The notes: generated from the sequence alone by a model not told the origin. A stretch of 64,000 nt of DNA from an uncultured Candidatus Saccharibacteria bacterium (GCA_949101405.1 CARYFM010000001.1:1-64000), one strand, 5' to 3'; positions 33,601 through 43,293 are shown, counted from the stretch's first letter. A program made the numbers and translations.

Positions 33601-34236
33601 TTAGAAAGTTTTAATAATAGGATGCCTAATGACGGTTTTTAACTTGTCGGGTGAGCATTTTCTAGGGTCACTAAGATATATTTCGTGGTGATAGCGCGGA
33701 TTTTTAATGTCAAGTTGGTAACCTTGCTCCTGTATATAATCGTGCATAGTTTTCACCGTGGTCGGCTCTGAGTCATAACTACCAATGTGCATAGTTTGCA
33801 CGCATAAGCCCTCATCATATTCAAAAAACTCGACTTTTGAGAAATCTTGCTTTTTCTTATGTGTGGCTTCTATAATAGACCAAGTAAAATCCTGTTCTAC
33901 TACAAAATCTGGCAAGCGAATCATGGAAATGAAATTCATATCTTCCTTACGAGTATAATCTAGGCTATCCATATTTTCTTGCCACCATAACCCCTCAAGA
34001 GGCGGCACAACGAAATCAAAATAACCATTGATTTTATGATCGCCCAGTTTACTCATTTTGATCGTAAAAGCAACCGCATATAGTAAACCAATACTATTTT
34101 TATATTCCCCGTCTTCTATATTTGGGTTACCTTTACCGCGTACGGCAACATAGTGCATCTTAGGAATACGAATAATTGTAGGTTTATTTTTTGGTTGATA
34201 GAATTCTTTGTATTCTTTTTTATAATCAAACGCCAT
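33601..34236 (-). CDS. GyrI-like small-molecule-binding protein
   Basis: The 211-residue product resembles the GyrI-like domain family (stand-alone SHS2-type ligand binding): KMHYVAVRGKGNPN near the N terminus, GLLYAVAFTIK, VVPPLEGLWW, and a late HIGSYDSEPTTVKTMHDYIQEQGY with YHHEIYLSDPRK. Members bind cationic amphipathic or planar compounds and some degrade them. No DNA-binding domain is attached, so it is not a BmrR-type regulator. It converges with the P-type ATPase gene (16 bases between stops). Confidence 0.88.
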   Translation of the reverse strand: MAFDYKKEYKEFYQPKNKPTIIRIPKMHYVAVRGKGNPNIEDGEYKNSIGLLYAVAFTIKMSKLGDHKINGYFDFVVPPLEGLWWQENMDSLDYTRKEDMNFISMIRLPDFVVEQDFTWSIIEATHKKKQDFSKVEFFEYDEGLCVQTMHIGSYDSEPTTVKTMHDYIQEQGYQLDIKNPRYHHEIYLSDPRKCSPDKLKTVIRHPIIKTF

Positions 34237-34305
34237 TTACGCAATTGTTTTAAATTAATGTTTTGATGTATGTTTTGTGAAACTTGACCTGAGGTATTAG
34301 TTTTT

Positions 34306-36321
34306 TCAATTTTTGTTACTCCTTTTATTCTTCAAATGCGTACTTCGTTGATTGGATTTTGTAGTTTTTTTCTTAGACTTGGCATTTTTTACGATGCGGT
34401 TAATGTCACTCTTAGACTTTAAAGTTTGGTGGACATTTTTCAATGATCTAGCGCTCGCACTTGGTTTTAGGTATTTTCGCAACGTAAAGAAAGTTGCGAA
34501 GGAGCCTGAGAAAATTAGTAGTGCTATCAGGACAAAACTTTGAGATAGAATGGCATTGGCGAAGTATTGTTCGAATAATGGCATTGCTTCACTAATAATT
34601 CCTGTATTAGGTACAAAAGCAATTTCACCAAGTGGCGGCAAATAGACTAAACCATCATCAATAATATCCGATGGAGGTAACGGTATTTCAGGATTATTCG
34701 GTTCTTCATCTGGTGTCTCCGGGTTATCTGGTTCTGTTATGTCCCCACTATCTTGACGACCAGTGTAATCAAGTTGTGTAGCATCATGTGTTATACCCGA
34801 AACGCCCAATAGTTCGGTGTAATAGCTAGTTACAGCTGCAATAGTGCCAGCTGAATGATTTGAAGTTTCTGCAAAATAGCGAAAATAGAGCGTATCTCCT
34901 TTCTGACCGTTTGGGCTCATTCTAAGCGGAGTAGAGAGTGTAAAACCGTCTAATGAATTAAGCGGTGCAGAAATATCTACCATCTGCCACGACGACTCGT
35001 CATCTGGCGTCTTTGTATAATATAAAGTTTTAATATCAAGCGGAATGTACCCGCTATTTGTTCCACTTTGCTCGTCACCGTCTTCGTTCTTAATTGTAAA
35101 AGAGTCGGAAATGTATGCCGCTAGACGTTTCAAATCTAGTACGTTATTCGGATCACGATTAGTGATGCTTGTATCGTATTGCACAAGATTGCCGCCATTG
35201 TCACCAACTGTACTAATAATTTTGCCATCAAGATTACAATCCGCTGAGATTGGCCAATCCATTCCTGTAACAGTTATTTTAGTATTAGAGGAGTCAGTAC
35301 TACGCTCAGCATAAAAGAAATCTAAGTTGACTACGTCTCCTGGCTCAAGCCCAATATCTAGAGTTTTTACTTCAACGTTCTTGAAGTTTTCTCGAATTTT
35401 TGTATTATATGGTCCAACGCAAGACGGAAAGTCACCGTAATCCTTTTCCCGCATACAGGCAGTCCAACTATCGTCACGTACTGTTAGGTCGTTCACCTTT
35501 TCTACATAAGTCGTCAGGGTTCCATCTTTATTAATACGAAATCGACCATTTATTGCTCCATGTAGCCCACCGATATCAAGTACTAACCGATTATTGAGAA
35601 AAAACCATACATCATCATCGCCAGAAAATTCAAACAGCTCTTCACCATTTGCCCTAACTTTAATTGCAAAATTCAGATGCGCCGTAAAATTAAAATTATG
35701 ATACTCGCCATCTACTCCTTTTAGTTTAACATCAGCTTCATCAAGACCAGGCACATCATCGATTGGATAAATGTTTTGCCCACCATAGGTATAGGAATTA
35801 TCACCTGTACGTGTAAAAGTTACGGTGCGCCCATCAATTCGCCTAGAAATCCCAGGCACCTCATGGAACCAACGATAAAAATTATCAGTTGGCAAGACTG
35901 GATCGTGGCCAGTAACATTCATTGTGAGAGCATCGTGGTTGACCTTCCAGGACTCCTCACTATCTGAGAAAGCTGGGATTGGTAATCCATCGGAGCCTAG
36001 ATGATTCTTAACTATACCCGGTAAAACACCGTGTGTCCAATAGCCACAAGTTGCCCATTCAAATTGGTGATTTTCTGCACCACATGCATCCGCTTTTTGA
36101 TCCCAATAAGTGATTGGTAGTGTGATTGTATCTGGCTGTTCGAGCGAAGCTACTTTCCAAGTTGCGGGAACACCGTCGCGATTCTCTACCGTTTCCAGAG
36201 ACATAGCCCGTACAATTGATGAAATACCTATTATTGCTAGCACGAAGAAAGATGCGCAGGTTGCTGCACGTGCCACCAAACATATTCGACGTTTCATGAG
36301 CTTTTGTTTAGATTTTTTCAT
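34306..36321 (-). CDS. Fibro-slime (PA14-like) domain surface protein
   Basis: The 671-residue product has a signal-type N terminus (about 10-38), then a fibro-slime/PA14-like region (about 70-350) with FSGDDDVWFFLNNRLVLDIGG, the calcium/sugar-binding core of this family. A second beta region (about 365-530) has Thr/Ser repeats, followed by a Pro/Asp/Glu-rich stalk (EPDNPETPDEEPNNPEIP), FVPNTG, a membrane helix (about 595-618) and a Lys/Arg/Ser-rich ~55-residue tail. FVPNTG resembles an LPxTG motif, but it is ~25 residues from the helix and the tail is long, so membrane anchoring is more likely than sortase. The promoter is TTGACA/TACGAT (36385-36357, minus strand). Likely an adhesin for host-cell contact. 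Confidence 0.85.
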   Translation of the reverse strand: MKKSKQKLMKRRICLVARAATCASFFVLAIIGISSIVRAMSLETVENRDGVPATWKVASLEQPDTITLPITYWDQKADACGAENHQFEWATCGYWTHGVLPGIVKNHLGSDGLPIPAFSDSEESWKVNHDALTMNVTGHDPVLPTDNFYRWFHEVPGISRRIDGRTVTFTRTGDNSYTYGGQNIYPIDDVPGLDEADVKLKGVDGEYHNFNFTAHLNFAIKVRANGEELFEFSGDDDVWFFLNNRLVLDIGGLHGAINGRFRINKDGTLTTYVEKVNDLTVRDDSWTACMREKDYGDFPSCVGPYNTKIRENFKNVEVKTLDIGLEPGDVVNLDFFYAERSTDSSNTKITVTGMDWPISADCNLDGKIISTVGDNGGNLVQYDTSITNRDPNNVLDLKRLAAYISDSFTIKNEDGDEQSGTNSGYIPLDIKTLYYTKTPDDESSWQMVDISAPLNSLDGFTLSTPLRMSPNGQKGDTLYFRYFAETSNHSAGTIAAVTSYYTELLGVSGITHDATQLDYTGRQDSGDITEPDNPETPDEEPNNPEIPLPPSDIIDDGLVYLPPLGEIAFVPNTGIISEAMPLFEQYFANAILSQSFVLIALLIFSGSFATFFTLRKYLKPSASARSLKNVHQTLKSKSDINRIVKNAKSKKKTTKSNQRSTHLKNKRSNKN

Positions 36322-36502
36322 AGGATTCTTTCTATGTAAACATAAGTTTCATAAACATCGTAACATATGTGTAATGTAGTGTCAATTTGGTTGGGTTTAT
36401 TGGTAGTGAGATACGGATGAAAATAGGAATCAACTTAAGTAAGAACTTATGGAAAATGACTTATCTGGGGATTTAACAAAAATTGAGGGATACGAGTAAA
36501 AT

Positions 36503-36620
36503 TCCAACAGTCTAGCCAGTGGATTAGGGAGCAGCCAAAACAGAATTATATAATTCTGTTTTGTGGGCTAATGGAGATTTTCTTTGGAAAAGAAAATCTG
36601 CTCAATTTACAGTTGTTGGA
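36503..36620. repeat. Multi-hairpin structured element in a 530-bp gap
   Basis: TCCAACA (36503-36509) pairs with TGTTGGA (36614-36620). Inside, TAGCC pairs with GGCTA (36513-36517/36566-36570) and encloses a perfect 26-base palindrome (36537-36562, arms AAAACAGAATTAT). Next is an 11-bp stem with a 3-base loop (AGATTTTCTTT/AAAGAAAATCT, 36575-36599). Together they fold into a branched structure. It has no coding frame. It lies between the fibro-slime gene and the left end of the accessory island. It may be a structured RNA or a folded single-strand DNA site. The rest of 36322-36854 holds only the fibro-slime promoter and a possible att site. Confidence 0.6.
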
Positions 36621-36633
36621 TACACGAAAATCG

Positions 36634-36654
36634 CATTTATATAAACTGTGGTCA
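36634..36654. other. Candidate left attachment site of the accessory island
   Basis: CATTTAT-N5-CTGTGGTC here recurs at 52303-52322, where it includes the 3' end (CCA) of tRNA-Pro next to the serine recombinase. The flanks also share a few bases. The match is short and interrupted, so it is only suggestive. If right, the island is about 15.7 kb. Confidence 0.35.
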
Positions 36655-36854
36655 GACGTGGTTTGTTCGGCTTTAACAAAGTTTCATGGTATTAGTTTTT
36701 AGAAGTTAATGAGCTATAAGTGCTTATCTCACTAGAGAAACCAAAAAAGGAGTTTGCGATTATAACTGGAGGGCAGATTTTGAATATTGCTAATCTACGG
36801 TCTATATATTCCGAATCTCATGCGCTAACAATACTACAATCACATCTAAACAAA

Positions 36855-37721
36855 CTATTTGCCGAAACTTTCTATAATGAGTTTGCTAATTTTCTTTTCC
36901 TCTTCTTTTTCTTGCTCTAGCCATTGTTTTCGCAATTCTAATGCTTCAATAGAGGTATCGTCAAATCTCCACACGCCATTTTTGCTCGTGTATCCTAATT
37001 TCCTTAAGATTGCTATTGCTATGTTACGTTTTACAGAAAGTGCTTGCATTATTTTCTTTAGCTTCCATGCCTTATTTGTTTCAAGCAATAATCTAATTTG
37101 CTTAAGGCTATGTAAACCATTATTCTTAAAATCTTTAACCATTTTGCGATAATTAGCAAAACTTACTAGACGATCTTTCAGCTGCAGTCCGCCTTCCACA
37201 TTGGCTAATATCCCAATAAAAGAAAAAATACCATTAATTAGTATTCCGAGGTCTAAATCACCCGGACCGCCCAGACCGTCAGGCGTTTCTACTATTATAT
37301 GATTTACGTCTCCGGATATATAGCCAGCTTCCCTTAATTCTATTATTCTCTTATATGTCCAATCATAGGTCAGTGGTTCGCATTCATGCTCGTTTAAAAA
37401 CTTTATATTACCATCATTTTCTAGGTCATAGCCAATTCCATAAGGCATAGCCAACTTTTCTTTAGATGTTCTGTCGCTCAGGTATATACTTATTGGTTGA
37501 TTTTCATGTACTTTTTCTAACCAGTTTGGCATTTTCCCTAATGACAGCTCTATGACTTTTGTTGCAATCTCCCTCATGGAGCTATTTAATCCTATCATAA
37601 GCTGCACAGTAAAATTGTAACGATGGTATCTTCCCTCTTCAAAAACAGTCGAAAAGTATGTTACTTTTATTATATGCTTAAGTCTAATAATTCGCCGACT
37701 CTTATTTATCTTGGCATTCAT
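36855..37721 (-). CDS. Unrecognised protein at the left edge of the island
   Basis: The 288-residue product matches no family I know. It has a basic N terminus, a beta-rich first half (GRYHRYNFTVQLMIGL, QPISIYLSD), a Gly-rich loop (PDGLGGPGDLDLGILING), and a basic helical C-terminal half with a possible helix-turn-helix (KIMQALSVKRNIAIAILRKLGYT) ending in a charged helix. It could be a DNA-binding or accessory protein of the island. There is no clear promoter; upstream sequence is AT-rich. It starts near 37721 and is followed on the same strand by nothing until the structured element. Confidence 0.6.
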   Translation of the reverse strand: MNAKINKSRRIIRLKHIIKVTYFSTVFEEGRYHRYNFTVQLMIGLNSSMREIATKVIELSLGKMPNWLEKVHENQPISIYLSDRTSKEKLAMPYGIGYDLENDGNIKFLNEHECEPLTYDWTYKRIIELREAGYISGDVNHIIVETPDGLGGPGDLDLGILINGIFSFIGILANVEGGLQLKDRLVSFANYRKMVKDFKNNGLHSLKQIRLLLETNKAWKLKKIMQALSVKRNIAIAILRKLGYTSKNGVWRFDDTSIEALELRKQWLEQEKEEEKKISKLIIESFGK

Positions 37722-37824
37722 GTTGGAATTATATCACAAAAGAAGTTTTAAAATTCGTTGCAACTGTACTTCAGCTCAACTAAATACCATAGACCCGAAT
37801 TGCTTTGTCAGCTCCCATTATTTT

Positions 37825-40308
37825 TTATGTACTATGATTTTTACGGTGGATTGGAAGCTTGAAACGACATCCGGTCATAGCGTAGTTTGAACAGCCTAAG
37901 AATTCCCCGTATGGCCCATTTCTTTTAATGAGACGACCTCCACACTCTGGACACTCAAAACGTTCATCTTTAATTTCTCGTTGGTGCGTTTCTTGCAATT
38001 CTCGGATAAATTCGGACTCCAAACCTTTCACTGTCACAACGAAGACCTTTTTCTTTGCCCTAGTTAGCGCCACATAGAAGAGTCTACGTTCTTCAGCATA
38101 TGGAAATTCTTCTTGATTTTTTAATAATAAATGAAGAATTGTCGAATCTTGAATTTTGGTAGGAAATCCAGCTTTGGTATTTTTATTATTGATGATAAAA
38201 ATATAATCAGCCTGTAGACCTTTTGATTTGTGTGCAGTAAGAAAACTGATATCTAAGTCTGGGCGACGTGAGTATTTTACAGTGACTAGCCCACTTTGAT
38301 TATCATAGTAATAATTTAGAAAGTCTTGGTTATCTAGCAGATTGACATCAAATGCATATCGACCAATTAAGAAAACACTGCTATCTTTTGGCAAATGCTG
38401 AATTTTGTCGAACATGAATTGAATCGCATATCTATCCGTATAACCATTAATCTCACCAAAAGCCAAAATGTCAGCAACCCTATGGCTAACAATTTTCTTT
38501 TTTATTTGTTTTGGATTGCGCATTATAAAATCGCTACTAATTTCCACAAGCTGAGGAGAAAAACGATAGGTAGTTTCAATCTTACTTGTTACCGAACTTC
38601 CCCAATAATGCTCAAAATTTAAAATATAATCTATATCGCTTCCAGCAAATCGATAAATACTTTGCCAATCATCACCAACGCAAAATAATTTGTACGGACT
38701 TGAATTTCGTAAAGTTTTAAGCAGACTATAACGCGAAGAGGATATGTCTTGATATTCATCAACGATGACGTACTTATAATTGTGAGTATATTTCCCCTTC
38801 TCAATGTAACTTGCAGCAAGATTTATCATATCATTAAAATCGATCTCGTTATGTTCAATAAGATATTTTGAATACTCTTCAAAAATCAGCTCCACTAATG
38901 ACAATAAATCTCTTTCGGCACAAATTGGGCTCTTTTGATAAAGATACTCTATTGAATACTGATTACTTTTGGCTAGGTTAATAATCGTTTCAAAAAGAGA
39001 AACAATGTTGTCGAAATTACTTTTGCTATTTTGAGAAACTATATCCCATAATTCCTGTGGTTCTATTGGAGAAAATTTAACTCCTTGTTTTTCTAGATTA
39101 TTCCTTAAATTGCACAACAATATGTCTTCTGATTTTTCATACGCAAAACATTCAACCAGTTTAGTGTGGTTTCTCTCATGCAATTTCCTTTTCCAATTCA
39201 TCGATGCACGATAGGCCCCCTGCGCCCTCATTCCATGATTACTACTAAAATACTCTGGAACTTCAAACTTTCGATTTACGCCAAAATATTCAATATAAAT
39301 ATCATATTCTGGAAGGTAGAAATCTGGATAATACTGCCCGTATTCTTCGTTACGAGTGTCGATTTTGTATGGGTGCTCGTAAATATATTTGACGCCGTTT
39401 TCAAAGAGAAAATTAGCGATATCCATTTCACCATAGCTCTTAACTTTTTCACCACTAAGTGTAGCTGGAGGATTTAGCCTAATATATTCCTCATATTCAT
39501 TCTGGGATTTAAAGTCAAACTCACTTCTAGCATTATTAAAACTATAAATGAAATAATGACTGAGTGTTTGTAGATATTTTATCCCCGATATTTTATCTTG
39601 AAGTTGTTCTCTGATAAATTTATGAAGATTGATCTTTGTGATTTTTGGCACAGTTTTCTCTACTTTAGAAATAATCGAAAGGCCAAGTTTATGAAAAGTC
39701 ATAGCATCAAGTTCAGCACCAGTCTCCATCGCAATTCTCTCAGACATTTCGGAGGCGGAAGCGTTCGTAAAAGAAAGGGCTAAAATTTCTTCCGGCTTAC
39801 ACTCGCCAGATTTTAGAAGATATTTTATTTTTCCTAAGATAGTTGTAGTTTTGCCTGTACCAGCCCCAGCAATAACTAGCTGATTATCAACGTCTTCAGC
39901 TATACACTTCAATTGCTGGCGATCTAGCTTTCTTCCCTCAACTTCACCTATCAAGTTTTGAATTTGCTCAATTCGTGATTCTAGAATGATTTTGTTGTGT
40001 TCTAGAATATGCTGTTTTAACTGTTGCGGAAAGGATTTCAGTAAGATAATTTTATTTTCTAGGGTTTTGTAGTGTGCTGTTCGTCTTAGCCCATGTAATC
40101 TTACATTGCTAACCTCATTAATGAGGTTAGCGTAGTGACTCTTCCAATCATCAACTTCAGTTACTTTTATATATGTTTTAGGGTTACCAAAAATACAATC
40201 GACTTCTTTTGCGGCTTCATCAATGCGTCTTATTAGTTGGTCGCATTTATCATTGTTCGCCTTCTTCCGCTGACGATATTCAACGATAATTTTCTTTAGG
40301 AAAAACAT
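37825..40308 (-). CDS. UvrD/HelD-like helicase with an inserted nuclease-like segment
   Basis: This superfamily 1A helicase has 827 residues. Walker A is GAGTGKT (148-154), motif Ia FTNASASEM, Walker B IVDEYQDIS, motif III VGDDWQSIYRFAGSD, motif V AHKSKGLQADYIF, motif VI LFYVALTRAKKKV. Between motif Ia and Walker B there is an insert (about 300-360) with YPDFYLPEYDIYIEYFG, which fits a PD-(D/E)xK or Vsr-like nuclease core. The C terminus has a topoisomerase-type zinc finger (CPECGG...GCSNYAMTGC, about 780-815). HelD-type (helicase IV) enzymes process DNA ends. Promoter TTGATA/TATAAT lies just upstream. It is divergent from the KAP NTPase, which suggests a paired DNA-processing or anti-phage role (inference). 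Confidence 0.85.
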   Translation of the reverse strand: MFFLKKIIVEYRQRKKANNDKCDQLIRRIDEAAKEVDCIFGNPKTYIKVTEVDDWKSHYANLINEVSNVRLHGLRRTAHYKTLENKIILLKSFPQQLKQHILEHNKIILESRIEQIQNLIGEVEGRKLDRQQLKCIAEDVDNQLVIAGAGTGKTTTILGKIKYLLKSGECKPEEILALSFTNASASEMSERIAMETGAELDAMTFHKLGLSIISKVEKTVPKITKINLHKFIREQLQDKISGIKYLQTLSHYFIYSFNNARSEFDFKSQNEYEEYIRLNPPATLSGEKVKSYGEMDIANFLFENGVKYIYEHPYKIDTRNEEYGQYYPDFYLPEYDIYIEYFGVNRKFEVPEYFSSNHGMRAQGAYRASMNWKRKLHERNHTKLVECFAYEKSEDILLCNLRNNLEKQGVKFSPIEPQELWDIVSQNSKSNFDNIVSLFETIINLAKSNQYSIEYLYQKSPICAERDLLSLVELIFEEYSKYLIEHNEIDFNDMINLAASYIEKGKYTHNYKYVIVDEYQDISSSRYSLLKTLRNSSPYKLFCVGDDWQSIYRFAGSDIDYILNFEHYWGSSVTSKIETTYRFSPQLVEISSDFIMRNPKQIKKKIVSHRVADILAFGEINGYTDRYAIQFMFDKIQHLPKDSSVFLIGRYAFDVNLLDNQDFLNYYYDNQSGLVTVKYSRRPDLDISFLTAHKSKGLQADYIFIINNKNTKAGFPTKIQDSTILHLLLKNQEEFPYAEERRLFYVALTRAKKKVFVVTVKGLESEFIRELQETHQREIKDERFECPECGGRLIKRNGPYGEFLGCSNYAMTGCRFKLPIHRKNHST

Positions 40309-40351
40309 TATGTGCTATATTATATACTTTTCTATAGAGGTATCAACCAGC

Positions 40352-40378
40352 ACCGTCCACAGGGTAAACCTGCGGACG
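40352..40378. repeat. Hairpin in the helicase/KAP divergent promoter region
   Basis: CCGTCC + CAGG pairs with CCTG + GGACGG, with single-base bulges. It lies upstream of the helicase -35 box and ~160 bases before the KAP gene in a 226-bp intergenic region. It might be an operator or a terminator for antisense reads. Confidence 0.5.
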
Positions 40379-40534
40379 GATTATTATAACATATTTCTTT
40401 ATTTCTGTCCATGGTCGGGCACAGTTCACTCGGCTATAACAGTTTTTCTAGAGGGAAGCGATACATATTAGCCCATTATGACCACACGTCATATTGTAAA
40501 ACATTAAATAGTATTATATAATTATAAAGTAAAT

Positions 40535-42769
40535 ATGGACAGCTATTACTCAAATAAGCCGATTAATCACACCGAGGACGACCTATATAATAGAGCGTCC
40601 TTTGCTAAAGATGTCGTACAAATGCTGTCTAGTCTTAAGAATAATGAGAATTACATTGTTGGTATCTATGCAAAATGGGGTTTTGGAAAAACTTCTGCCA
40701 TTAACTTAATTAGTGAAGAACTTAATAGCAGCAAGGAATTTATCTCTGTCAATATCGATGCATGGTCGTTAGGTGGTCAATCCGAAAAAGTACTATGGCA
40801 AATTCTGAAGGAAGTTTATGAGAAGCTTGCAGGCAAAACAATAGAGAAAAAGATTGGAAAGTTTGGTAAATGGCTACGCAATCTTTCAGCAGCCAAGCTG
40901 CCATTTGATATCGACCACGAGTTAGATATGAATCATGGCGGTCGCAAAGAAACTAAAATTTCCTCTGGAAGAATTCTAAATAGTATGAGCTTTATCGGCA
41001 ACTTAATGGAGTCGAGCAATAACATAGCGGCAGCTAAAGACAAGATGGACAAGGCTATACAGGCAAGCAACAAGAAGGCGATAGTCTTCATTGATAATAT
41101 AGACAGACTTGATAAATCACAGATTGTAGAAGTATTTCGCTTATTGATCACAATAGCCGATTACGCTGGTATAACTTATATTCTACCATTCGATAAAAAC
41201 TTTGTGTGTTCTGCTATTGAAGAAAGTTTACCGTCCAATCAAAGTGGTTCTGAATATGTCGAAAAAATTATACAAATACCCATTCATTTACCAATGCTAT
41301 CTAGAACTACTCTTGACAAGGCATTTACTACACTATTAACAAGGTTATTTGAGGAGCATTCTATAAAAATCAGCAAAGAGGAGGTTGGGCGATTCCAGTC
41401 ATTATACTACTATTACGAGATAAATAAATATCTTCAATCTCCAAGAAATATAAACCAAATAATTAATGCTCTACGTTTTACGTTACCAATGAAGCTCGGT
41501 GAAGTGAATGCGGTAGATTTAATCATATTAGAAATTATTCGTGTATTTGATGAGCCGTTTTATAAAAGAATCAGAGACAGCAAAAATATGCTAGTTCAAA
41601 ATAAAAATTCGCTTTCAAGCTATACACTCGATGACGAACATAAAGAGCGTAAAACCGATATAGAAAAAGTATTTGATACTAATAACTTAAAGGTAATTAA
41701 GCAGTTGTTCCCATTTGTTGGTGAAATTTATAATAGTGCAGGTGTGGAAAATTACGATTCATTGCGTAGGGCTCAAAGACTCGGATCGGAGTATTATTTC
41801 GATCGCTTCTTCGGCTCTCTAGATGAAATCAATGACGTGTCAGACCAGAAAATTTTACAACTCCTAAACGATTCTGCAGACAAGCAGGCTATCGATAAAA
41901 ACATGGCGAATATCAACTCGCAAAATATTGATATTGCTCTACGAATTATATCGGATCGCTGCAATCTGATTAAAAATAAGCTTGCCTTTTGTGAGAGTCT
42001 TCTGGATTTAGTCAATAATGAGAAGTTGATGCGGTCTCGTTCGGCATCATTAATGATTAGTACATTCGATTTAGTGCTATTTACCATAGACGCTATCTTG
42101 GAAAAATCTAGCGGTAGGCTTGGTGATTACTCTACTTTGCTTAAATATAATTTTGCGAAAGACAGAATATATATGATCCCCTATCTAATACGACAAGTTG
42201 TGCTATATAGCAACCCAAATAATGCTCATAAGGCGGCAATATTAGGACAGGAGGATCTAGAACAATATAAGACAACAGCCTTGGACATTATTCGTAAAAT
42301 TGCAAAAAGCGATAAAATGCCCCTCAATACAACTGAAGATTACGCATTTTTGTATTCGTATTGGGCAAACTTTGGTGAGAAATATGAAATTAGTAATTAT
42401 GTTAAAAAGCACGTTAAGACTGCCGATATGGCCATAGACTTCATGTCTCAGTTTTTGAGCAAATGGTCTGCCATGGGAGATAGCGTATATCACAGGAGCG
42501 ACTTTGATAAGGAAACATATCAAAAGGTATGTAGATATATTGAACCAGATTATTTCTATACCTTAATTATAAAAGACAAAAAGTATAGCCAATATAGGGG
42601 CATAGCAAAAGATACAATCATTTCCTTCGAGGATCACTGGAACGAAGATGCTAAGGCAATTGCAGAAGTCGGAAATGAGCATAGTGATGAGTTCAGAAAA
42701 GTAGTAGCACAAAGATTTATCTATATGTTTGAGAATTTAGATGAAGAATCGCAAACTGCATCAAAATAA
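40535..42769 (+). CDS. KAP family P-loop NTPase
   Basis: The 744-residue product starts with NHTEDDLYNRASFAKDVVQML, the KAP N-terminal signature. Walker A is GIYAKWGFGKT (43-53) and Walker B AIVFIDNIDRLD (about 182-193), with a sensor region QSPRNINQIINALRF. The middle part between Walker A and B is charged and lacks clear membrane helices, unlike many KAP proteins. The ~430-residue C-terminal half is helical and unrecognised. KAP NTPases occur in anti-phage modules (for example QatA in the Qat system) and in signalling. TTGTAA/TATAAT sits 12 bases before ATG. Opposite the UvrD-like helicase. Confidence 0.85.
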   Translation: MDSYYSNKPINHTEDDLYNRASFAKDVVQMLSSLKNNENYIVGIYAKWGFGKTSAINLISEELNSSKEFISVNIDAWSLGGQSEKVLWQILKEVYEKLAGKTIEKKIGKFGKWLRNLSAAKLPFDIDHELDMNHGGRKETKISSGRILNSMSFIGNLMESSNNIAAAKDKMDKAIQASNKKAIVFIDNIDRLDKSQIVEVFRLLITIADYAGITYILPFDKNFVCSAIEESLPSNQSGSEYVEKIIQIPIHLPMLSRTTLDKAFTTLLTRLFEEHSIKISKEEVGRFQSLYYYYEINKYLQSPRNINQIINALRFTLPMKLGEVNAVDLIILEIIRVFDEPFYKRIRDSKNMLVQNKNSLSSYTLDDEHKERKTDIEKVFDTNNLKVIKQLFPFVGEIYNSAGVENYDSLRRAQRLGSEYYFDRFFGSLDEINDVSDQKILQLLNDSADKQAIDKNMANINSQNIDIALRIISDRCNLIKNKLAFCESLLDLVNNEKLMRSRSASLMISTFDLVLFTIDAILEKSSGRLGDYSTLLKYNFAKDRIYMIPYLIRQVVLYSNPNNAHKAAILGQEDLEQYKTTALDIIRKIAKSDKMPLNTTEDYAFLYSYWANFGEKYEISNYVKKHVKTADMAIDFMSQFLSKWSAMGDSVYHRSDFDKETYQKVCRYIEPDYFYTLIIKDKKYSQYRGIAKDTIISFEDHWNEDAKAIAEVGNEHSDEFRKVVAQRFIYMFENLDEESQTASK

Positions 42770-42775
42770 AAACAT

Positions 42776-43075
42776 TTAATCTGTAATCCTCAAATAATAA
42801 GTTAAATCCTCACTCTTCCAATTCTCAAGCACCCAATTATGATATTCTTCCCAAAGTTCGGCATAGAGTTGACTGAGTTTTGTGTTCTGTTCTTCATACC
42901 AATACCAGCATTTATGGTTAAGTACCATTGAGAGCTCCGTTCCGTAAATACAATCGGTGCTCCACTCCGCTTTGGCCTGTCTATAAGTATCTCGTATAGC
43001 TTCTTCACCAAATAGCTCTGCTATACTAAAGTCTTCCCAGAAAGTAGTTTGACACTCATAATCTAATAACTTCAT
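42776..43075 (-). CDS. Small acidic protein, unknown function
   Basis: The 99-residue product is rich in Trp, Tyr and Glu (WEDFSIAELFGEEAIRDTYRQAKAEW...WYWYEEQNTKLSQLYAELWEEYHNW). It looks like small proteins found in phages, plasmids and conjugative elements of Gram-positives. Its start overlaps the stop of the 73-residue gene upstream as ATGA, so they form a pair. Ends 6 bases after the convergent KAP stop. No function can be assigned. Confidence 0.7.
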   Translation of the reverse strand: MKLLDYECQTTFWEDFSIAELFGEEAIRDTYRQAKAEWSTDCIYGTELSMVLNHKCWYWYEEQNTKLSQLYAELWEEYHNWVLENWKSEDLTYYLRITD

Positions 43076-43293
43076 AACTTAAACTTCCTTATAAAGTTAT
43101 CGACTGTACCATATTCCGCTTCAACGTATCTTTTATAAGTGTTATAGCTAAGTATAATATCTCGGTATTCTCGGCTAGTAATACCGCAGGCTTCTATCGC
43201 CTTATCAGCCTCCATAACCATATTGTACCTACCACTTCGGCGGACTTTCTCGTACTTATAGAAATTTGGCTTCCAATCTTTGTTGACAATCAT
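43072..43293 (-). CDS. Small basic protein, unknown function
   Basis: The 73-residue product (MIVNKDWKPNFYKYEKVRRSG, then ACGITSREYRDIILSYNTYKRYVEAEYG) has a basic first third and a helical rest. It is paired with the acidic 99-residue protein through an ATGA overlap. TATAAT lies 10 bases before ATG. A toxin-antitoxin-like pair (basic/acidic, overlapping genes) is possible but unproven. Confidence 0.65.
   Translation of the reverse strand: MIVNKDWKPNFYKYEKVRRSGRYNMVMEADKAIEACGITSREYRDIILSYNTYKRYVEAEYGTVDNFIRKFKL

Noticed and set aside
34600..34640. FVPNTG in the fibro-slime protein as a sortase signal.
   Set aside because: The distance to the membrane helix and the long basic tail do not fit a cell-wall sorting signal; no sortase gene is in the window.
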